Shown one piece after another: positions 9,776 through 18,492 of a DNA stretch of 64,000 nucleotides. The translations under genes and the position numbers were made by a program. A model generated the notes under the pieces. It was not told the origin of the DNA, searched no databases, and saw only the letters and a program-made list of their open reading frames with translations. This DNA is from an uncultured SAR86 cluster bacterium. Lineage in GTDB: Bacteria; Pseudomonadota; Gammaproteobacteria; Magnimaribacterales; TMED112. Each line of letters starts with the position of its first letter. The stretch's first letter is position 1. The stretch spans positions 1 to 64,000 of the forward strand of contig CACLXU010000002.1 of NCBI GenBank assembly GCA_902610995.1, given 5' to 3'.

Positions 9776-10930
9776 TTATTTCTTAATTCGTTCTGAAAGA
9801 GTCTTAGAAATGTGATACGCATTTTTTGATTTAATTTCATCGGCTAACTCATCCAGAATTTTTTCAACATCCTTTCCTTGATTTAGCTTTTTCTTTGCAC
9901 TTTGCATAGCCTCATCTTTTATAACCTCAAGTGTATTACGCAGCTTTTTTTGCTCATTATTTAAAGCTTTTTTATTTTTAAGGTTAAAAAATTCTTTTTG
10001 GGACAAGGACTTTATTAATGTTTTTGCTTTTTCGACAGATTCTTTACGACTGTCGAGGTTTTTTGAGATTTTTTCACTAAGCTGATCAAGAGTGATTACA
10101 TTGACAGATTTAAACTTACTTACGTCATAATCGATATTTCGAGGTATTGCTAAATCGAAAATGGTAATTTCTTTATTTAGATCTAAATCTTCAAGACCGA
10201 TGAATGGTTCTTCAGAAAATGCAGCAATTACAAAGGTATCTGAGATTTTGCTTGAGGATTTAATTTCAGACAAATCTTTTGAAACTATGCCCTCTATCTC
10301 AATGTTAGATCGGTTAAAAAGGTCAACTTTCAGCTGTCTTTTTTTGAATCGACTAATAAGTGCTTTGGAGACATCTCCTCCACCAATCAAAGCAATTGAT
10401 TTAGAACCTTTGATTTCTGAATCTACAACAGATGCAATAGAAATTGGATTCTCTGAAAGCTTTGTTTCTGTTCTAACATGTTTTGAGAGTTTTATTGCTC
10501 CACTAAAAATGCTTTCAATATCTTCAGTCATAAAAGAAAAATTCTTTGAATTTACAAAAGATTTTTTGACTTGCCCAAAAATATCAGGCTCACCAACAAT
10601 CATTGAGTCAATGCCGGTCATAACCTCAAGCAGATGATTAAATGCATCTATGCCGGAGAAAAGATACTGATCATTTTTTCTTATTTCAAATTTATTGCTT
10701 GTCGATGCTAAAAGGAAATTATCAAAATGTTTTATTTTTGATCTTTCAGAAATTGTATAAAATTCTGTTCGATTACAAGTTGAGAGAAATATACCTCCCC
10801 GAAAGCCCGATTTGCTCTTTAGAATAGATAGCATTTCATTAATTTGGTCTTTATTAAACGCAAATTTTTCTCTAATCTCTAATGAGGTAGATTTATGACT
10901 AATGCCCCAACACTGAAAATCCATAACCAA
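9776..10930 (-). CDS. hemA: Glutamyl-tRNA reductase
   Basis: STCNRTEFY, GEPDIFGQVKKS, upstream of prfA as in other gammaproteobacteria. Confidence 0.93.
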   Translation of the reverse strand: MVMDFQCWGISHKSTSLEIREKFAFNKDQINEMLSILKSKSGFRGGIFLSTCNRTEFYTISERSKIKHFDNFLLASTSNKFEIRKNDQYLFSGIDAFNHLLEVMTGIDSMIVGEPDIFGQVKKSFVNSKNFSFMTEDIESIFSGAIKLSKHVRTETKLSENPISIASVVDSEIKGSKSIALIGGGDVSKALISRFKKRQLKVDLFNRSNIEIEGIVSKDLSEIKSSSKISDTFVIAAFSEEPFIGLEDLDLNKEITIFDLAIPRNIDYDVSKFKSVNVITLDQLSEKISKNLDSRKESVEKAKTLIKSLSQKEFFNLKNKKALNNEQKKLRNTLEVIKDEAMQSAKKKLNQGKDVEKILDELADEIKSKNAYHISKTLSERIKK

Positions 10931-11308
10931 TTTTTAAAAAAAGCTTTAAGCCTCCTATGCCTATTATCCTTATTTAGTTGTGCAAGTTTAAATTTATCTG
11001 AAAGTAGATACAATCTTCAAGGTAAAATTTTGTTCACAGAAGATGGTGAAAAAAAAGATTTTAGAATAAAAATAATTAAAGAAAATGAAAGTTTACAGGT
11101 TCTATTTTTAGATATTTTAGGGTTCACTCAATTGGGAGAAATGAATGCCTTGGGTAATGAGTGGGTTTACAAAAATAATTTGATTGACGTAAGCATTGAT
11201 CTCACTCCAAATGATCTGAGATATTTATTAGAAAAAAATCGTTGCTCGAAAAGATGCAACATTGATGCAACCTTTGGAGATGTAAGGGTTCTTCTTAAAA
11301 ATGTTTAA
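10895..11308 (+). CDS. lolB: Short LolB-like outer-membrane lipoprotein insertion protein
   Basis: Lipobox LFSCAS; LQGKILFTEDGEKKDFRIKI; position hemA/lolB/ispE conserved in gammaproteobacteria. Similarity weak and protein short (137 aa). Confidence 0.65.
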   Translation: MTNAPTLKIHNQFLKKALSLLCLLSLFSCASLNLSESRYNLQGKILFTEDGEKKDFRIKIIKENESLQVLFLDILGFTQLGEMNALGNEWVYKNNLIDVSIDLTPNDLRYLLEKNRCSKRCNIDATFGDVRVLLKNV

Positions 11309-12125
11309 AATTCGCTGTCCTGCAAAACTTAATACTTATTTGAACGTGTTAAAAACACGTGATGATGGATATCATGAGATTTCAAGCAATTTACAACTAA
11401 TAAACCTTTTTGATGAAATTTCATTTGAAAGATCAAAAGAGATGAACCTAATTTGCAACGAAAAGGATTTAGAAAACAGAAACCTAATTATTGATGCAAT
11501 TAATTGGTTCAACTTAAGATATGCAAAAGAACAAGCCTTTAATATCAATCTTCAAAAAAATATACCCTCACAATCAGGCCTTGGGGGTGGAAGTTCAAAT
11601 GCTGCATATACATTAATTTTTCTATGTATTATTAATAATGTGCCTATAGAGTCATTAGATCTTGATGCAATTTCCATGGAAATTGGGGCCGATGTACCTT
11701 TTTTTATCAATAGCAAAAGTTGCAATATATCTGGAATCGGAGAAAAAATTGGCAAAAATGTCTCAAGCAATGACAACTACCTCTTAATTTCTCCTGACAT
11801 AAAAATAAAAACTTTAAAAATTTTTAGCTCTCCCAGCCTGCAACCTTTAAATAGAATAGACCGTCAAACTAATGACTTACTTATTCCACTACTTTCAGTA
11901 AGCAAAGAGTTTAAGAAAATCTTCCTAGAACTTGAGAAAATCGTAGAGGATAGTGAAAAAAGGTTTAAATTAAGCGGTTCTGGCTCGTCAGTATTCATAA
12001 TTAATCCTAGCGACGAAGAAAAATTAATATTTAAACAGAAAAAATACGATAATTTTAGAATTTTTAACGTGAAAGGATTAAAATACTATGACTTTGTTTC
12101 GGATTGGGGTGTGGCCAAGTGGTAA
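11301..12125 (+). CDS. ispE: 4-diphosphocytidyl-2-C-methyl-D-erythritol kinase
   Basis: CPAKLNTYLNVLKTRDDGYHEI, PSQSGLGGGSSNAAYTL, LSGSGSSVF GHMP-kinase motifs. Confidence 0.95.
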   Translation: MFKIRCPAKLNTYLNVLKTRDDGYHEISSNLQLINLFDEISFERSKEMNLICNEKDLENRNLIIDAINWFNLRYAKEQAFNINLQKNIPSQSGLGGGSSNAAYTLIFLCIINNVPIESLDLDAISMEIGADVPFFINSKSCNISGIGEKIGKNVSSNDNYLLISPDIKIKTLKIFSSPSLQPLNRIDRQTNDLLIPLLSVSKEFKKIFLELEKIVEDSEKRFKLSGSGSSVFIINPSDEEKLIFKQKKYDNFRIFNVKGLKYYDFVSDWGVAKW

Positions 12126-12179
12126 GGCAGCGCCTTTTGGTGGCGCCATTCGTAGGTTCGAATCCTACCACCCCAGCCA
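12105..12179 (+). tRNA. tRNA-Gln (anticodon TTG)
   Basis: Cloverleaf: TGGGGTG...CACCCCA-G-CCA acceptor, GCGCC TTTTGGT GGCGC anticodon arm, GTAGG TTCGAAT CCTAC T-arm; encoded CCA. Confidence 0.97.
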
Positions 12180-12189
12180 TTAACTTATT

Positions 12190-13137
12190 ATGGAAAATCA
12201 ACTAATTTTCTCTGGAAGCTCAAATATTAAGCTTTCAGAAAGTATTGTAAAAAAGCTTGATAAAAAGCTAGGCGACATATCGCTCTCAACTTTTAGTGAT
12301 GGTGAAATTTCAGTTCAAATTAATGAGAATGTGAGAGGGAAAGATACATTTGTAATTCAATCTACCAGTGCGCCTGCAGAAAAAAATTTGATGGAATTGA
12401 TTTTAATTTCAGATGCTCTAAAAAGAGCATCTGCGAAATCTATTACAGCAGTTATGCCCTATTTTGGGTATGCCAGACAAGACAGAAGGGTTAGATCAGC
12501 AAGAGTTCCTATAAGTGCAAGAGTTATTGCTGAGATGCTTGAGAGTGTTGGCATCTCAAGAATCATCACCCTAGATATTCATTCAGAACAAATACAAGGA
12601 TTCTTCTCATTTCCTGTTGATAACATCTATACCTCAAACATAATGAGTAAAGCTGTTTCAGATAAATATAATGTTGATGACTTACAAGTGGTATCTCCAG
12701 ATACCGGTGGGGTCCTAAGAGCAAGGTCTGTGGCAAAAACCTTAGGTGTTCAAGATTTAGCAATTATTGATAAAAGAAGAGAGAGAGCCAATGAGTCAGA
12801 AGTACTCAATATTATTGGAGATATTGATGGAAAGGTCTGTATAGTTCCTGATGACATGATAGATACCGCAGGCACCCTAAGCAATGCGAGTCATGCGCTA
12901 AAAGATAAGGGGGCAAAAGAAGTAATTGCCTTTATCACTCATCCAGTTCTTTCAGGAAACGCAATTGAAAACATAAATTCCTCTGCAATTGACAAGCTCA
13001 TTGTGTCAAACTCTATAGATATTGGTGACAAATCAAAAAAATGTCCTAAAATAGACGTCTTTGATGTATCAGAGGTGCTATCAGAAGCAATAAAGCGAAT
13101 CACCACAGGTGATTCAATAAGCGAACTATTTAGGTAA
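12190..13137 (+). CDS. prs: Ribose-phosphate pyrophosphokinase
   Basis: MPYFGYARQDRR, VSPDTGGVLRARSVA, CIVPDDMIDTAGTL. Confidence 0.97.
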   Translation: MENQLIFSGSSNIKLSESIVKKLDKKLGDISLSTFSDGEISVQINENVRGKDTFVIQSTSAPAEKNLMELILISDALKRASAKSITAVMPYFGYARQDRRVRSARVPISARVIAEMLESVGISRIITLDIHSEQIQGFFSFPVDNIYTSNIMSKAVSDKYNVDDLQVVSPDTGGVLRARSVAKTLGVQDLAIIDKRRERANESEVLNIIGDIDGKVCIVPDDMIDTAGTLSNASHALKDKGAKEVIAFITHPVLSGNAIENINSSAIDKLIVSNSIDIGDKSKKCPKIDVFDVSEVLSEAIKRITTGDSISELFR

Positions 13138-13140
13138 AAA

Positions 13141-13851
13141 ATGATTAATTTAAAAGTTGAGAAAAGAGAAAAGGTTGGCGGCCTATCTTCAAAAAAAGCC
13201 ATTAAAGAAGATAAGAAAGTTCCTGCGATAATTTATGGTGGTGACAAAGAGCCAATGCCAGTTTTTCTTCAAAATAATGAGCTTATCAAAATAATCTCCT
13301 CTGAAAACGTTTTTGGCTCGGTTATTGAAATAGACATCGATAACAAAAAAGAAATGGTAGTTTTCAAGGAAGTACAGAAACATCCATCTAAAAATATTTT
13401 TACTCATGTTGATCTCTTGAGAGTTATTCCTGGAAAAAAAGTTGCTGTAACAGTGCCAGTAGATCTAGCAAATATTGATAAATGTTATGGGGTAAAAATT
13501 GAAGGGGGCGTCATTAATCATGTCATGAAAGAAATAAGTGTAATAGCTAAAGCTGACAGCATCCCGGAATCAATAGTAGTTGATATGGAAGAAATTAAAT
13601 CTAAGGAAAAGGTTAGACTTAGCTCTCTTCAAGATAATGCTGATTATGATTTTCCTAGTTCACTGAAAACCGAAGATCCCGTTTTAGTCTCAGTCCTAAC
13701 TGCTAGAGGAGGAGCAATGCTTCTTGAAGATGAGCTTGAAGAAGAGGTAGATGCAGAAGCACAAGAAGGTGATGTTGCAGCTACTGACAAAGAGGATGAT
13801 AAAGCTGCTGAAGAAAATAATTCAGAGGATTCTGAAAAAGAAGCCGAATAA
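13141..13851 (+). CDS. rplY: 50S ribosomal protein L25/Ctc family
   Basis: KVGGLSSKKAIKEDKKVPAIIYGG; acidic C-terminal tail; position between prs and pth. Confidence 0.93.
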   Translation: MINLKVEKREKVGGLSSKKAIKEDKKVPAIIYGGDKEPMPVFLQNNELIKIISSENVFGSVIEIDIDNKKEMVVFKEVQKHPSKNIFTHVDLLRVIPGKKVAVTVPVDLANIDKCYGVKIEGGVINHVMKEISVIAKADSIPESIVVDMEEIKSKEKVRLSSLQDNADYDFPSSLKTEDPVLVSVLTARGGAMLLEDELEEEVDAEAQEGDVAATDKEDDKAAEENNSEDSEKEAE

Positions 13852-13852
13852 A

Positions 13853-14428
13853 TTGCAAGATCTGTGTGTTGTTGGTCTGGGAAATCCCGGAGATAAGTAT
13901 CATAAAACTAGACACAATGCTGGTTACGACTTTTTAGATCTGATTGCTAAAGAGTTAAAAATCGAATTTAAAAATTCCAAAAAATTTGATGCCCTTATAG
14001 CTGAAACAAATTATTTGGATAATTCAATTTCTCTTATTAAGCCTAATGAATTTATTAATAGAAGTGGCAAGACACTGAAACTAATTAAAAAATATCAAGT
14101 AAGCAGCAATGAAAATATTCTTGTTCTTCATGATGATATGGATTTGGAGCCTGGAGAAGTAAAATTAAAAATTGGAGGGGGTCATGCTGGCCATAACGGT
14201 TTAAGAGATATTTCTAAGGACATTGGAAGTGATTACATTCGTTTGCGTTTTGGTATTGGACACCCACCAAATAAAGCTCAAACAAATGCATGGGTAATAA
14301 AGAAGCCAAATCCTGAGGAAAAGATCAACATTCAGAAATCCTTTGAAAAAGCTATGAGCTGCTTAGACGACCTTTTGCAGAGGAAATGGATGATTGCAAT
14401 GAATAACTTACATAGTGATGAGCATTAA
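13853..14428 (+). CDS. pth: Peptidyl-tRNA hydrolase (TTG start inferred; ORF track extends upstream)
   Basis: CVVGLGNPGDKYHKTRHNAGYDFLD, GGHAGHNGLRDI. Confidence 0.93.
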   Translation: MQDLCVVGLGNPGDKYHKTRHNAGYDFLDLIAKELKIEFKNSKKFDALIAETNYLDNSISLIKPNEFINRSGKTLKLIKKYQVSSNENILVLHDDMDLEPGEVKLKIGGGHAGHNGLRDISKDIGSDYIRLRFGIGHPPNKAQTNAWVIKKPNPEEKINIQKSFEKAMSCLDDLLQRKWMIAMNNLHSDEH

Positions 14429-15503
14429 GTGTGGAATTGTTGGGCTTCCAAATGTTGGAAAATCGACACTATTTAATGCTTTAACATCACAAAAGATTCA
14501 AGCGGAAAACTTTCCTTTCTGTACAATTGAACCAAATATAGCAAGAGTAAACATTCCTGATAAAAGGCTTCAGCAGCTTGCAGATATCAATAAACCTGAG
14601 AAGATAATTCCCTCGCATATGGAATTTGTCGATATTGCAGGATTAGTCAAAGGAGCACATTCTGGAGAAGGCTTGGGTAATAAATTCTTGTCACATATTC
14701 GAGAAACACAGTGCTTTGCTCATGTTGTGAGGTGTTTTGAAGATCAAAATGTAATTCATGTAGATGGAAAGATATCTCCTATAAATGACTTGGAAACAAT
14801 AGAAACCGAGTTGATGCTCAGTGATCTTGAAATTGTTGAAAAAAGAATTGAAAAGCTTGAGAAACAGTTGCGTAATGGTGATAAAGCATTGAAAGAAGAG
14901 TTTGATTGTTTGTCAGAAATTAAAAATGAAATATCTTCAAACGGCTTTAGAGCAAATCTACAAATAGAAAAATATCACACTTATCTTAGAAATTTACAGT
15001 TAATTACTGCAAAATCTTTTTTTTACATTGCCAATCTGCATGAAGACGATTCAAAAAATTTATTTATAAATGAACTTGAAGAGCATGCAAAAAAAACTAA
15101 TAAAGAGCTTATAAAAGTCTATGCAAAAGCTGAATCGGAATTGGTAGATCTTGAAAATCAGGAGCGACAAGAATATCTACAGATGCTTGGTATCAAGGAG
15201 CCTACATTAGATGTAATAATTAGAAAGGGATACGAGCTTCTTAATCTATTTTCCTTTTTCACAGCAGGACCTAAGGAAGTCAGAGCCTGGTCAGTTAAAC
15301 AAGGGTCCAAAGCACCTGAAGCTGCAGGTAAAATTCATACCGATTTTGAAAGAGGTTTTATTAAAGCAGAGGTAGTTAGTTTTGAAGACTACATTGCATC
15401 TAGCGGCTTACAGAATGCAAGAGAAAAAGGTAAGCTAAAGATTGAAGGAAAGGATTATCTAGTCCAAGATGGTGATGTAATCGAATTTAAGTTCAATGTT
15501 TAG
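14415..15503 (+). CDS. ychF: Ribosome-binding ATPase YchF (Obg family)
   Basis: CGIVGLPNVGKSTLFNALT, NKFLSHIRETQCFAHVVRCF. Confidence 0.97.
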   Translation: MMSIKCGIVGLPNVGKSTLFNALTSQKIQAENFPFCTIEPNIARVNIPDKRLQQLADINKPEKIIPSHMEFVDIAGLVKGAHSGEGLGNKFLSHIRETQCFAHVVRCFEDQNVIHVDGKISPINDLETIETELMLSDLEIVEKRIEKLEKQLRNGDKALKEEFDCLSEIKNEISSNGFRANLQIEKYHTYLRNLQLITAKSFFYIANLHEDDSKNLFINELEEHAKKTNKELIKVYAKAESELVDLENQERQEYLQMLGIKEPTLDVIIRKGYELLNLFSFFTAGPKEVRAWSVKQGSKAPEAAGKIHTDFERGFIKAEVVSFEDYIASSGLQNAREKGKLKIEGKDYLVQDGDVIEFKFNV

Positions 15504-16569
15504 TGTAAGTGTAATTATTCCAACCTTTAATGAAGCTGAAAATATATTAAAAGTAATTAATGAAGTTGAGGTTAGTTTACAGGGGCATGACTATGAAATT
15601 ATTGTTGTTGATGATAACAGTCCCGACGGAACCTCGGATTTAGTAAAAAAGTATTCAAAATCAAATTCAAAAGTATCTTGTATTAAAAGGACGTGGAAAA
15701 AAGGGTTATCTTCTGCTGTTGTCGAAGGCGTGGCTCTGTCTTCAAAAGAACACATTTGTGTAATGGATGGAGATGGACAACACAATCCTGAAGACTTGAG
15801 TAAGTTTATTAATGAATTTGAAAATCAAGAAATAGATTTAGTTATTGGTTCCAGATTCATTGGGAAAAAAAATACTGAAGGCCTCTCTTCCTCCCGAAAT
15901 GAATTAAGCAGGTTTGGTATTAAAATCACAAATTTTTTTCTTAAATCTCCAGTAACAGATCCTTTGTCAGGCTTTTTTATGGCAAAAAGGCAATCCCTTG
16001 AAGGAATTAGGGGTTCGCTTTACAAAGATGGTTTTAAAATTTTATTTGATATTTTAATGTTAGATAAATCACTAAAATTTGAAGAGGTTGCTATTGATTT
16101 TCGAAGTAGATTGAAAGGTGAAAGCAAACTTAACATTTCAACTTTATTTAACCTTGCAGGCCAAATATTTGAAAACCTTACACAAGGACTGATTCCGGCA
16201 AATTTTATCGTTTTTGCATTTGTAGGTACCTTAGGTGTGGTTGTACACCTGGCCTCATTAAATATTCTTCTATCTTTTGGAATAGAATTTATTTTAGGTA
16301 ACTTATGTAGTACTTTGCTAGCTATGTGTTCTAATTATTTCCTAAATAACTACATAACCTTCCATAACATTCATAAACTTTTTTCTGAACGCCTAAAAGG
16401 CTTACTTAAATATTGTTTTGCTAACTCATTTTCTATTCTTGCAAATATTGGGGTTGCCTCACAATTTTATTTAAATGATTTCTCTGCATTCTCATCCGCC
16501 ATGCTTGGAATAATGGCAGGACTTATCCTGAACTACTTTTTAAGTGTAAATTTAGTTTTTAAGAAATGA
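15496..16569 (+). CDS. Dolichyl-phosphate mannose synthase-like GT2 fused to GtrA-like membrane domain
   Basis: VIIPTFNEAENILKVINEV, VVDDNSPDGTSDL, MDGDGQHNPEDL; C-terminal four-TM GtrA-like region. Confidence 0.88.
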   Translation: MFSVSVIIPTFNEAENILKVINEVEVSLQGHDYEIIVVDDNSPDGTSDLVKKYSKSNSKVSCIKRTWKKGLSSAVVEGVALSSKEHICVMDGDGQHNPEDLSKFINEFENQEIDLVIGSRFIGKKNTEGLSSSRNELSRFGIKITNFFLKSPVTDPLSGFFMAKRQSLEGIRGSLYKDGFKILFDILMLDKSLKFEEVAIDFRSRLKGESKLNISTLFNLAGQIFENLTQGLIPANFIVFAFVGTLGVVVHLASLNILLSFGIEFILGNLCSTLLAMCSNYFLNNYITFHNIHKLFSERLKGLLKYCFANSFSILANIGVASQFYLNDFSAFSSAMLGIMAGLILNYFLSVNLVFKK

Positions 16570-17672
16570 TTTTCAGAATAATTAACCTTATCTTAGCCCT
16601 ATTTGTTTTTGGATTTATATACCAAAAAGCTGTTACCCAAAGCTTCTACAACTGGGACGCGATTGCTTACACCATGGCAGTCCAACTCGATGAAGGCAAA
16701 ACTACAGAAGAGGCCCATGAATACACTTACAAAACTCTTGAAAGTGAAGTCGATCCAGGGCTTTTTAATGCTTTATGTTGTTCAGGCCAATATCGTCAGG
16801 ACCAATACAGTAGCCCTGATAATCTTAAATCAATGATGCCAATGTATGCTTTAAAGCCAGGCTATATTCTCCTAATTAGGGCAGTCAAAGGTCTTACAGG
16901 TATAAGTGAATATCAGTCTATGAAATATATTTCCCTTGTATCATCTTTGATTTTGGCATTTATCTTTTTTATTGCCTTCTTTTGGCAAAAAGGTTTACTG
17001 CAGTTTTTATGGATCCCACTGGTATTCTTTTCACAGATATTATTTCTCGGCAAACTAATGACTCCGGATGCTGTCACCACAGTAGTTTTCATTGGATCTA
17101 TATATTTTTTACTAAGGAAAAGTCTGTATATTTCCTTTCTATTAATGGGCCTGGCTTTGACCTTTAGACCAGATATGATTGTTGCGGCTGGCCTCTTAGG
17201 ACTTCTGCCAGCTTTGGATAAAAATTACAGGATGGCAATAATTAATTCGGTATTGTTTTTATCAATCTATTTCTTGATCTCAACAAGTATTGACCACAAT
17301 GGCTGGTGGAGTCATTTCTATACCAGCTTGGTAAGCACGCAAAGCAACCTTGATACCTTTAATCCAGTTTTTGATTTAAATAAATATAAGGAAATACTTT
17401 TAGGAAACTTAAATTGGTTATTGAACGATATGAATTATATTACTTGGTTCGCCACGACTTTTATCATTTTGATTGCTTCAAGCTATCTGCTCAGTGAACA
17501 AAAAAATTCTTGGATTAACATAATTTCTGTAGTGTTGGCTCTTTCGATATTTGTGAAGTTTTTAATTTTTCCCAAGGTTGATGCAAGAGTGTATCTAGCA
17601 ATTTTAGTGCCCGCAATTTATGTCTTTTCTTTTAATCTGTTCTCTCATAAAGAAAGGATTGACTCTACTTAA
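16566..17672 (+). CDS. Multi-pass membrane protein, possibly GT-C type glycosyltransferase
   Basis: Many predicted TM segments; overlaps the upstream GT2-GtrA gene by 4 bp. Confidence 0.55.
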   Translation: MIFRIINLILALFVFGFIYQKAVTQSFYNWDAIAYTMAVQLDEGKTTEEAHEYTYKTLESEVDPGLFNALCCSGQYRQDQYSSPDNLKSMMPMYALKPGYILLIRAVKGLTGISEYQSMKYISLVSSLILAFIFFIAFFWQKGLLQFLWIPLVFFSQILFLGKLMTPDAVTTVVFIGSIYFLLRKSLYISFLLMGLALTFRPDMIVAAGLLGLLPALDKNYRMAIINSVLFLSIYFLISTSIDHNGWWSHFYTSLVSTQSNLDTFNPVFDLNKYKEILLGNLNWLLNDMNYITWFATTFIILIASSYLLSEQKNSWINIISVVLALSIFVKFLIFPKVDARVYLAILVPAIYVFSFNLFSHKERIDST

Positions 17673-17695
17673 AATATTATTATTATCAAACTCTT

Positions 17696-17772
17696 GGCTA
17701 TGTAGCTCAGCTGGTTAGAGCGCAGCATTCATAATGCTGAGGTCCTTGGTTCAAGTCCAAGCATAGCCACCA
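17696..17772 (+). tRNA. tRNA-Met (CAT, elongator-like)
   Basis: GGCTATG...CATAGCC-A-CCA; anticodon loop TTCATAA; closely resembles elongator tRNA-Met. Confidence 0.95.
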
Positions 17773-17813
17773 CTAAAGAATTATTTTAGTTAACTTATAT
17801 TTAAAATTAGAAT

Positions 17814-18047
17814 TTACTTTTTCAGAACTGCCAGAATCACTAGCACAGATACTAAAGCAATAAGACCATCCTGACCGACCATTGCCAAGATTGATACTAG
17901 ATTTTGATAAATACTACCTACAAAAGCAGTGTCTGGCCCAAATAAAACTCCGAATAGCAATGATGCTGCAACAACCAATAGTAAGACCTCTGTAAGTCTT
18001 TCTAAGAACTTTTTAATTTTGCTGAAGTCGAAGTTTAAAAATTTCAT
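17814..18047 (-). CDS. Small hydrophobic membrane protein (paralogue of 18090-18317)
   Basis: 77 aa, two hydrophobic segments; ungapped similarity to neighbour (F..LT.VL...FG..T.FVG...AM.G..GL..LV..I..VL). Confidence 0.75.
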   Translation of the reverse strand: MKFLNFDFSKIKKFLERLTEVLLLVVAASLLFGVLFGPDTAFVGSIYQNLVSILAMVGQDGLIALVSVLVILAVLKK

Positions 18048-18050
18048 CTT

Positions 18051-18079
18051 AAAAAAACATGAGGGCCGAAGCCCTCATG
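18051..18079 (-). terminator. Rho-independent terminator-like hairpin between the two small protein genes
   Basis: Minus strand CATGAGGGC-TTCG-GCCCTCATG followed by TTTTTTT; 9-bp perfect stem, TTCG tetraloop. Confidence 0.85.
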
Positions 18080-18089
18080 AAAATAAATT

Positions 18090-18317
18090 TTATTTTAGGT
18101 TAAGAACACTCATGATGATGAACAGAACTACAAGCCCTGCTAAGCCATTCTCACCTAACATTGCAACATAACCCATAATTGTATCGATTACGTCACCAAC
18201 AAAAAATGTGCTACCACCAAAGACGATTGAGGCTACGATTCCCAATCCGATAACACTCACGAGAACTCCAGTAAGACCTTTCACAAAGTCGTTTACTGCT
18301 TTCATTATACTATCCAT
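18090..18317 (-). CDS. Small hydrophobic membrane protein (paralogue of 17814-18047)
   Basis: 75 aa ORF, two hydrophobic segments, paralogous to the next gene downstream. Confidence 0.75.
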   Translation of the reverse strand: MDSIMKAVNDFVKGLTGVLVSVIGLGIVASIVFGGSTFFVGDVIDTIMGYVAMLGENGLAGLVVLFIIMSVLNLK

Positions 18318-18492
18318 CGTTTTTCCCCCATGAAATAGTTCAAAAATATAGTAACCAATGGACCATTTTTGACAACTTAATTTAAATTCTTTGAAAGTAT
18401 ATGAATATCAATAAATTGAGAGATATAAATATAGTTTATGTATTAGTTAAATCGCTGAAGTATAGATTTTTAGTGGTTTTAAAAAGAAATTA

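Noticed and set aside
10161-10637. 158-aa ORF on + strand
   Set aside because: Lies fully antisense to hemA, no recognisable motif; typical shadow ORF of AT-rich coding sequence.
13751-13852. Upstream 5' extension of pth in the ORF track
   Set aside because: Overlaps the rplY acidic tail in another frame; conserved Pth start is at CVVGLGN, so a TTG start at 13853 is preferred.
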